Part shown: piece by piece, positions 47,214 to 53,556 of the stretch | Layout of the letters: each line of letters opens with the position of its first letter | How positions within the stretch are numbered: the first letter of the stretch is position 1 | NCBI GenBank assembly: GCA_005885125.1 | Contig: VAXU01000120.1 | Span: 1 to 53,556 of the forward strand | DNA length: 53,556 nucleotides | Source of the DNA: Actinomycetota bacterium | GTDB taxonomy: Bacteria; Actinomycetota; Thermoleophilia; Gaiellales; Gaiellaceae | Direction of reading: 5' to 3' | The notes under the pieces: generated by a model | The model's database searches: none | Seen by the model: the letters and a program-made list of their open reading frames with translations, nothing else | Told to the model about the DNA's origin: nothing | Translations under genes and position numbers: made by a program

Positions 47214-48362
47214 ATGGCTGTCCTCGCGGACGATCTCGAGGTTGTCGTGGCCGAGGGGATCGACCTGGTGCTCCTGAGCCGGGACGAGGTGCTGATTCAG
47301 TTCGGCAGTCGGTCTCGACCGTCCGAGCTCCTCCGCGACGACGAGCTGACGGGCCTCCTCGGCTTGATCGTGGAGGTTCTCAGGGCCGGGCGGGCGTCGC
47401 TTGCCGACCTGGTTGGGGCGACCGAACCGAAGCACCAGCCGGAGGTCCGCCGCGTCGTGCTCGACCTGCTCGAGCGCGGGATCCTGACCGACGTGCGCCG
47501 CGATCCTGTCGAGCAGTACCTCGCGTACAGCTTCGAAGGGAGTCGCGACTTCGACCGACTCGCAGTGACAGTGATCGGCGCCGGGCCTCTCGGCGCCCGA
47601 ATCGCGTCGATCCTCACACTGCATCCCCTCGGTGCGATCAAACTCCTCGACAACCGCATGGCGGACGAAGCGTGGCGCGCCTCGCTGCCGTCCTGGCTCG
47701 GTACGCACACGGACGGTCACGGGCGCGTCGACTCGCTCGTGGGCAGCCGCCTGCGACCGCAGCAGGCCTCGGTCGAGGTCGTGGACGGCGACCTGGACCT
47801 CGAAGGAGTGCGCCGGGCGGTTGCCGCTTCCGATCTGACGTTCGTCGCGCTCGATCGACCCGAATTCCGGCTGACGCATCTGGTCAATCGTGTCTGCCTG
47901 CAGAGCCGTAAGCCCTGGCTCCTTGCCACGATCGACGGGAACCGCGGTCTCGTGGGACCGCTCTTCCTTCCGCCCTACACGGCGTGTTTCAACGATTACT
48001 CGACGCTCGTGGCGGCGACCACGCCGAGCTCCGCAATGGCCCTGGCCTACCGCCGCCGGACGAGGCTGCGCACCGACAGTCGGTTCTTCCCAGGACTCCC
48101 CGTCTATGCAGACATCGTCGCGGGCCACGCCTCGCTGGCGGGAATCCATTTCCTGCTCCGCGACACGAGCTTCGCGATGGGCCGCCAGCTCGTCATCGAC
48201 TTCGACGGGATGCGGATCGATGTGGAAGACGTCATGAAACTGCCGCGCTGCCCGGTGTGCGGCAACGCCAGACCGAGCCGGCGCCCGGTGTTCGCGTCCG
48301 ACGTCGTCGCCGCACGTCCCAACGCGACGCCTGAAGCGCACGCCCCTCTGGGCGTGGGGTGA
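47214..48362 (+). CDS. RiPP (TOMM) E1/ThiF-like cyclodehydratase partner
   Basis: N-terminal RRE/winged-helix-like region; VTVIGAGPLGARIASILTLHPLGAIKLLDNR nucleotide-binding fold; late LFLPPYTACFNDY and LPRCPVCG. Confidence 0.8.
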   Translation: MAVLADDLEVVVAEGIDLVLLSRDEVLIQFGSRSRPSELLRDDELTGLLGLIVEVLRAGRASLADLVGATEPKHQPEVRRVVLDLLERGILTDVRRDPVEQYLAYSFEGSRDFDRLAVTVIGAGPLGARIASILTLHPLGAIKLLDNRMADEAWRASLPSWLGTHTDGHGRVDSLVGSRLRPQQASVEVVDGDLDLEGVRRAVAASDLTFVALDRPEFRLTHLVNRVCLQSRKPWLLATIDGNRGLVGPLFLPPYTACFNDYSTLVAATTPSSAMALAYRRRTRLRTDSRFFPGLPVYADIVAGHASLAGIHFLLRDTSFAMGRQLVIDFDGMRIDVEDVMKLPRCPVCGNARPSRRPVFASDVVAARPNATPEAHAPLGVG

Positions 48363-49792
48363 GGCTCCTGCCCGTTCGGCGCCGGTATATCAACGAGCGA
48401 GTCGAACTGCTTCCGGGCGAGTACGGACCGGGTACGGACGCGGAGCTTCGAGCTCTCGGCCGCCTCTACAACCCGACGATCGGCCCGATCACGACCGTCA
48501 TGCTCCAGCGTCCGGACGTTCTCGATCTTTCGATGCAGGCTGCATCGTGCCAGCACGCGTCGCTCGGGACTCTGATCAAGGACGTCACGGTGAGGGCAGG
48601 TATTCCGGACGACCAGCCGATCCCCGCCAGCGGCAAGGGTGCCGATCCGTTGCGACCCGTTCTCGGCGCGCTGGGTGAGATGGCCGAGCGGCTCCTCGCG
48701 GTCCTGCACACGGCGGCGGCCGAGGATGGACTCGTCGTCGCGACTTATGACGATCTCGTGCGGGAGGGCCGGCGAGCTCTCGGTCCGCACGTTCTCCCCC
48801 TCTTCGCGCCCGAGCAGTACGCCGATCCGCGGCTGGAGTACGCGCCGTTCACCGGCGACACGCGGCTCCGCTGGATCGAAGGCACGGACCTGCGCAACGG
48901 CGATCCCGTGCTCGTTCCCGCGCAGCTCGTGTTGATGTACAACCCGGGTCGCTTCCGCGAGGAGCGAGTCGGCTACCCGACGAGCGGAGGTCTCGCGTTT
49001 CACCGCGATCGGCGGGGGGCGATCCTTCACGGCTTCTACGAGATCGTCGAGCGTGACGCGATCGACGTGCGCTGGATGTGCCGGCTCGCTCCTCCGCGCG
49101 TTGACGTCGACGTGGCGGAGGTCATGGCCTCGGAGTGGGGTTTGGCGAGGCCGCGTCTCGAGACGCCGGGCATCGGGCCGATGGCGGTGTACCTCAACAC
49201 CCTGGACGTGCCCCTTCCGGTGTTCTCGGCGATCTCGATCGTCACTTCGCGAACGGAGCGGACGCTTCTGAGCGGCGGCGGGGCCTGGAGCAGCCGCGAG
49301 ACGGCGCTGCGGCAGACGGTGTTCGAGCTGGGGCAGGCTCAGGCAGCGCTGCGCGCCTTCCAGCCGACGGCGATGACGGCGATTGCGCCGGACACCGACC
49401 GGTCGCACATGCACGACTTCTTCGACGTCGCCCTGTACTACGGCTTTCCGGAGAACCACCCGCGTCTTTCTTGGTACATGGAGGACGGCGGCGTCGTCGA
49501 TTGGGCAGCAGTGCCGAGCCGGCAGTTCGGCGACCTGACCGAGGAGTACGACGCTTTCCTCGGCCTGCTCGCAGAGCTCGATCTGAACCCGGTGGTGATC
49601 GACCTCGACGCTGCCTGTCCGCCGGGCGTTCACCTCACCAAGGTGATCGTTCCCGAGCTGAGCCAGGCGTTCATCCCGTCGCACCCGTACCTCGGGCATC
49701 CGCGCTTCTCGACGCTTCCGGAGGCTCTCGGCCTTCGCGATCGTGCTCTTGCGTTTGCCGACCTGCACGTCGACCCCGTGCCGTTCTCGTGA
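48359..49792 (+). CDS. YcaO-domain protein (TOMM cyclodehydratase D-type)
   Basis: GYPTSGGLAFHRDRRGAILHGFYEIVERDAIDVRWMCRL...SSRETALRQTVFELGQAQAALR; C-terminal PVPF; GTGA overlap with E1-like gene. Confidence 0.88.
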   Translation: MRLLPVRRRYINERVELLPGEYGPGTDAELRALGRLYNPTIGPITTVMLQRPDVLDLSMQAASCQHASLGTLIKDVTVRAGIPDDQPIPASGKGADPLRPVLGALGEMAERLLAVLHTAAAEDGLVVATYDDLVREGRRALGPHVLPLFAPEQYADPRLEYAPFTGDTRLRWIEGTDLRNGDPVLVPAQLVLMYNPGRFREERVGYPTSGGLAFHRDRRGAILHGFYEIVERDAIDVRWMCRLAPPRVDVDVAEVMASEWGLARPRLETPGIGPMAVYLNTLDVPLPVFSAISIVTSRTERTLLSGGGAWSSRETALRQTVFELGQAQAALRAFQPTAMTAIAPDTDRSHMHDFFDVALYYGFPENHPRLSWYMEDGGVVDWAAVPSRQFGDLTEEYDAFLGLLAELDLNPVVIDLDAACPPGVHLTKVIVPELSQAFIPSHPYLGHPRFSTLPEALGLRDRALAFADLHVDPVPFS

Positions 49793-50586
49793 GCAGCCCT
49801 GCGACCCACCAATCCGGCCCGCTACGGTGGCGAATCAACAGGAGCCTCGATGCACAGAGCTTCTTCGAGGCTGCGCTGTACGCACGACTTCCGTGGCCCG
49901 GGAAGACGACCCGGCTCGAGCGCGACAGCGTCCGCGACCTCACCGGACGAGCCGCCTCGGCACAGACCGCCGTTGCCGAGCTCTATCACGAGAACAGCAA
50001 GCTCTTTCGCGCGAGGCTCCCGGAACTCGCCGCAACCGAACTCGACGTGAGTGTCGTTCGGCGAGAGTTCGTTCGACGGCGCGCGACGACGCTTGCCTCC
50101 GTGCCGTCGCATCGTCCCGAACACCCGGTCAGCGAGCTCTTGGCGTCCGTCGCACACGACGTCGAGCCCGAGCTCTTCTACGCACTCGACCTTCGACTCG
50201 TGCTGGACGGGATCGTCATGCTGCACGAGCCGGTCGGCGACGTGCTCGTCGAGTACAAACGCCTCAGCGCCGACGACCGTGAGGACTTGCGTGCGGCGCT
50301 CGAACCGTTCGGCGGTACGGGGCGAGCCGACGAGCCGCTGCTGTTCATCGTCGCGTCGTTCGCGCGGAACGAGTTGCTGTTCGGGGCGCGTGGCTATCGC
50401 CACACGCTGCTCGAGGCGGGCCAGCTCGCGAATGAGCTGCTGATGCTTACCGAGCGCGCCGGGATGACGGCCGGCCTCCTCTTCGACTTCGACGACTGGA
50501 AGGTCGATGCAGCGCTCGAGGCCGACGGTGTGGAGGAAGGAACAGTCGCCGTCGTCGACCTGGGAGTGGTGACAGGTGTCGGCTAG
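49789..50586 (+). CDS. divergent SagB-like nitroreductase-fold protein
   Basis: LLFGARGYRHTLLEAGQLANELLMLTERAGMTAGLLFDFDDWKVDAALEADGVEE resembles SagB C-terminal region; overlaps YcaO stop. Confidence 0.6.
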   Translation: MSSPATHQSGPLRWRINRSLDAQSFFEAALYARLPWPGKTTRLERDSVRDLTGRAASAQTAVAELYHENSKLFRARLPELAATELDVSVVRREFVRRRATTLASVPSHRPEHPVSELLASVAHDVEPELFYALDLRLVLDGIVMLHEPVGDVLVEYKRLSADDREDLRAALEPFGGTGRADEPLLFIVASFARNELLFGARGYRHTLLEAGQLANELLMLTERAGMTAGLLFDFDDWKVDAALEADGVEEGTVAVVDLGVVTGVG

Positions 50587-51562
50587 GGAAGAGCTTCGCG
50601 GGCTCGTAAACGTGCTGTCCGACGAGGAGTCCGAGCACTTCGTGTCACTCGTACGAGACGCGGTTGCCGGCGAGCGGTTCTGGGAGACCGACATCGCGAT
50701 CGTCTACAACGAGTACGTCAAGGGACGGTACCGGCCGCTCGGCTCCCCGCCCGCTTCCGGGAACGGCATGGCCCCCGGCGACGGGACGGCCGCTCTCGGC
50801 ACCTCGGTCGAGCCGCCCAGCGGGAGTGTCAGCCCGGCCGCTGCGCAGTTCCCCGCGGATGAAGGCATCTTCGCGCCGATTCCGATCACCAAAGCAATCG
50901 AGGCCGTCGAGCGCATCGAGCTCCCAGCTCCGGGTGAGGTCGACGTCGGGCTCGGCGAGGCGCTGGCGCGCCGCCGAACGCATCGCGAGTTCACCTCCGA
51001 GCCGCTGACCGTAGGCCAACTTTCGACGATGCTGCACAACGCGTGTGGCATCAGCGGGAGCATGGAGGCGTACGGTTACTCGCGTATCCCGCTCCGAACG
51101 TTCCCGTCCTCCGGTGGCCTGCAGGCACCGGAGGTCTACGTCTCTGCCCAGTCGGTGGAGTCTGTTCGCTCCGGGATCTACTACTACGACCCCATTCGCC
51201 ACGAGCTCGCCCTCCTGCGCGAGGGTGCGTTCGGCGCGACGCTGCGTTCGCTGGCCCTCGGTCAGCCCTGGGTTGAGAGCGCCTCCGTCGTCTTCATCAT
51301 CAGCGGCTCCTACGAGCGGCTTCGCTGGAAGTACGGCGAGCGCGGCTACCGCTTCATGTGCATCGACGCCGGCCTCGTCGCGCAGAACCTCCACCTTGTC
51401 GCCGAGGGTCTCGGTCTCGGGGCCTGCGCGATCGCCGGATTCGCCGACGACGCGGTCGAGCGCCTGCTCACAATCGACGGACAGGACGAGATGGTGCTCC
51501 TCCTCCTGTGTGTCGGAGCGACGGATCGCGCCGGCAAAGAAGGTCCGGGACGCGTGCTCTAG
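50576..51562 (+). CDS. SagB/ThcOx family dehydrogenase (FMN nitroreductase fold)
   Basis: ALARRRTHREFTSEPLTVGQLSTMLHNACGI...RTFPSSGGLQAPEVYV...WKYGERGYRFMCIDAGLVAQNLHLVAEGLGLGACAIAGFADD. Confidence 0.9.
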   Translation: MSAREELRGLVNVLSDEESEHFVSLVRDAVAGERFWETDIAIVYNEYVKGRYRPLGSPPASGNGMAPGDGTAALGTSVEPPSGSVSPAAAQFPADEGIFAPIPITKAIEAVERIELPAPGEVDVGLGEALARRRTHREFTSEPLTVGQLSTMLHNACGISGSMEAYGYSRIPLRTFPSSGGLQAPEVYVSAQSVESVRSGIYYYDPIRHELALLREGAFGATLRSLALGQPWVESASVVFIISGSYERLRWKYGERGYRFMCIDAGLVAQNLHLVAEGLGLGACAIAGFADDAVERLLTIDGQDEMVLLLLCVGATDRAGKEGPGRVL

Positions 51563-51594
51563 TCGGCTGACCGACCCATCTGGGTCTAGCGCCG

Positions 51595-51978
51595 TTGGTC
51601 ATCGCGAGTCAACGTGGCGGCGTGGCTCCCACCCTTCCCGCGACCATCCTCGTTCTCGAGGAAAACGCAGCCGTCGAGGAGCTGATCGATCAAGCGCTGC
51701 GTGAGTCCGGGCATCGTGTCCTGGCCACCACGAATGCACTCGAGGCGCTCGAGGTCGTTCGCAGAATTCGCATCGACGTCGTGGTTGTCGGCGTCCTCCT
51801 CGGAGAGCGAGGGCAGACCCTCGTAGACGAGCTCCGCTCGATCCAACCTGGACTGCGCATCGTCAGCATCTCCGGCTCGGAGGACGAGTTCAGGGGGATC
51901 GATCGCAGCGCGAGACTGTCAAGTCCGCTCTCACTCGACGACCTCCGTGAGGCCGCTGCCGACGGCGGAGAGCTATGA
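51595..51978 (+). CDS. stand-alone receiver-like (pseudo-receiver) protein
   Basis: ILVLEENAAVEELIDQALRESGHRVLATTNALEALEVVRRIRIDVVVVGVLLG...SSPLSLDDLREA; start codon uncertain. Confidence 0.7.
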   Translation: MVIASQRGGVAPTLPATILVLEENAAVEELIDQALRESGHRVLATTNALEALEVVRRIRIDVVVVGVLLGERGQTLVDELRSIQPGLRIVSISGSEDEFRGIDRSARLSSPLSLDDLREAAADGGEL

Positions 51979-52581
51979 CTCCGTGCGGATGCCCTCCCGC
52001 TCGAGCAGAAGTCGTGCCACGTCCCGAGCCTGCTGTGCCGCATCGAGATCACCGTGGACGGCGGCGACCGTGGCGCCGAGCAGCAGCATCTGGAGCTGGA
52101 GAGCGAAGACGTCTGGGTCGTGAACTCCGGCCTCCTCCGCCAGCGCGCGTAGCAAGGCTCTGACATTCTCGAGTCCTGCGGCTGCGGCCGCGCGAACCGG
52201 ATTCGCCGGATCCCTCGTCTCGAGCAGCGTTCGCGCGAACAGGCAACCTTCGTAGTCGTCACCGTGGAACCAGTCGTCGAAGGCGTCGAAGACCCCTAGC
52301 AGCCGAGCGCCGGCGGTTTCGTGGCGCTCGATCGCCTGCTCCAGCCAGCCTCTCGTCCACACGTCCTCGTGATGTCGCAGGACCGAAACGGCAAGGTCAT
52401 CCTTCGACGAGAAGTGGCGGTACAGAGTCGTCTTCGCGACAACGGCCTCCGCGACGATTCGATCGACGCCGACGGTGTTCACGCTGTTGCGCTGAAAGAG
52501 CGCGTACGCGGTTCGAAGCAGACGCTCGCGCGCGGCGCCCGCCGCCGCCGGAGTTTGGCCCTCGTCGTTCTGGTTTGCCAT
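51973..52581 (-). CDS. TetR family transcriptional regulator
   Basis: RLLRTAYALFQRNSVNTVGVDRIVAEAVVAKTTLYRHFSSKDDLAVSVL. Confidence 0.93.
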   Translation of the reverse strand: MANQNDEGQTPAAAGAARERLLRTAYALFQRNSVNTVGVDRIVAEAVVAKTTLYRHFSSKDDLAVSVLRHHEDVWTRGWLEQAIERHETAGARLLGVFDAFDDWFHGDDYEGCLFARTLLETRDPANPVRAAAAAGLENVRALLRALAEEAGVHDPDVFALQLQMLLLGATVAAVHGDLDAAQQARDVARLLLEREGIRTES

Positions 52582-52626
52582 GGCCGACTACCCCCAGACC
52601 GGGTCGTGGTTGGTAGGGTGGAGGCG

Positions 52627-52644
52627 CTACAGACCTGTCAGTAG
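52627..52644. promoter_or_regulatory. possible TetR operator
   Basis: CTACaGACctGTCaGTAG inverted repeat in the divergent intergenic region. Confidence 0.4.
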
Positions 52645-52660
52645 CGTAGCGTAGTCGAAG

Positions 52661-53260
52661 GTGGTGGGGGTGTCTCTGTCCGTCCCGGAAACCGATCTGC
52701 TCGAGGCCCTGTCTGCGGACGTTTTGGGGACGCTCGAGGCGGTCGGGGTCGCAGCCTACATCGTGGATTGTCATCGCCGGGTCCGCTGGCAGAACGCGGC
52801 TTCGATCGAGCTGGTGGGAGACCTGCGCGGCCGGCTCGACGGCAGCGTGCTCGCGTCCGAGGATCTAGGCCGCGCGCGAGAGGCGTTTGAGCGGAAGCAG
52901 CAGGGCGCGTCAAATACAGAGTTGGAGGTGTCGGTCGCGCGCCGAGACGGGACGCGTGTGCGCGTCGCCGTAAGCTCTGTTCCGCTCAAGAACGCCGACG
53001 GCGCCATGATCGGAGCCTTCGGACTCGCCCACGTTCTCGAAGAAATCGAGCCAACCTCCGAACGCGCGCCATGGCTCAGCCCGCGCGAACACGAGACGCT
53101 TACGCTACTCGCCGGCGGTTACTCGACTGCGCAGATGGCTCAGCAGATGAGCATTTCCAAAGAGACCGTGCGCAACCACGTGAAAGGACTGCTTCGCAGC
53201 CTCGGCGCGCGTTCGCGTGTTGAGGCGATCGCGAAGGCGCGACGCGTCGGTCTGATCTGA
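52661..53260 (+). CDS. PAS domain LuxR-family regulator
   Basis: PAS-like AAYIVDCHRRVRWQNAASIELVG; LSPREHETLTLLAGGYSTAQMAQQMSISKETVRNHVKGLLRSLG. Confidence 0.88.
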   Translation: MVGVSLSVPETDLLEALSADVLGTLEAVGVAAYIVDCHRRVRWQNAASIELVGDLRGRLDGSVLASEDLGRAREAFERKQQGASNTELEVSVARRDGTRVRVAVSSVPLKNADGAMIGAFGLAHVLEEIEPTSERAPWLSPREHETLTLLAGGYSTAQMAQQMSISKETVRNHVKGLLRSLGARSRVEAIAKARRVGLI

Positions 53261-53264
53261 CGCC

Positions 53265-53556
53265 TCACACGGTGATGACGATCTTTCCTTGGGCGTGTCC
53301 TTCTCCCAGATACCGGAAAGCGTCGGCGATTTCGCTCAACTCGTAGCTCCTGTCGATGACCGGTGTCACTTTTCCGGCTTCGAGAAGGTCTCGCAGGGCC
53401 AGCATGTCCGCCTTGTTGAACTTCGCGATGAAGAAGACAGCCTTCTGGCTGCCACGCACGGCCGCCAGCCGTACCTTGACGATGTGACTCAGAGGCCCCA
53501 TCAGACGGTTGCCCTTCGGCGCTCCGACAATGACGAGGGTCGCCTGCGGGTTGAGT
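53265..53556 (-). CDS. zinc-binding/NAD(P)-dependent alcohol dehydrogenase family protein (N-terminus beyond window)
   Basis: LNPQATLVIVGAPKG...LLEAGKVTPVIDRSYELSEIADAFRYLGEGHAQGKIVITV; frame open to window end. Confidence 0.85.
   Translation of the reverse strand, partial: LNPQATLVIVGAPKGNRLMGPLSHIVKVRLAAVRGSQKAVFFIAKFNKADMLALRDLLEAGKVTPVIDRSYELSEIADAFRYLGEGHAQGKIVITV

Noticed and set aside
52641-52655. gtagcgtagcgtag short tandem repeat
   Set aside because: Too short to interpret beyond local slippage near a promoter

Overview
High-GC (actinobacterial-looking, possibly Thermoleophilia/Gaiellales; lineage is inferred) chromosomal window. Most of it is ordinary metabolic, regulatory and transport genes: GST, 2-oxoacid:ferredoxin oxidoreductase beta subunit, queA, a two-component system, drrAB-like ABC exporter, two MFS transporters, a GH38/sugar-ABC operon, S9 peptidase, HD-GYP protein, a MoxR-DUF58-VWA operon and an amidase. 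The standout is ~46.0-52.0 kb: a SARP-type regulator, a small peptide with three 8-aa Trp/Gly repeats (FPGWFGWW-RPGWWGWW-HPGWWGWW), an E1/ThiF-like RiPP cyclodehydratase partner, a YcaO, two SagB-like nitroreductases with overlapping start/stop codons, and a pseudo-receiver protein. Four direct repeats with an exact 11-bp period lie between the SARP gene and the peptide gene, with a TAnnnT -10 exactly 8 bp after the last heptamer, as expected for a SARP operator. A 20-bp-stem hairpin separates the peptide gene from the enzyme genes. I read this as an azole-type (TOMM/YcaO) RiPP-like cluster with an atypical Trp-rich candidate precursor. Other signals: a family of nested GGGTCTGACCC dyads; an 89-bp perfect direct repeat flanking a CHRD gene, whose second copy truncates mscL; three genes with internal-deletion/frameshift lesions; an orphan phage-tail-sheath gene; and a GH38 gene whose only plausible start is a CTG overlapping the upstream stop. 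All calls come from reading the sequence and ORF translations; no database searches were run.
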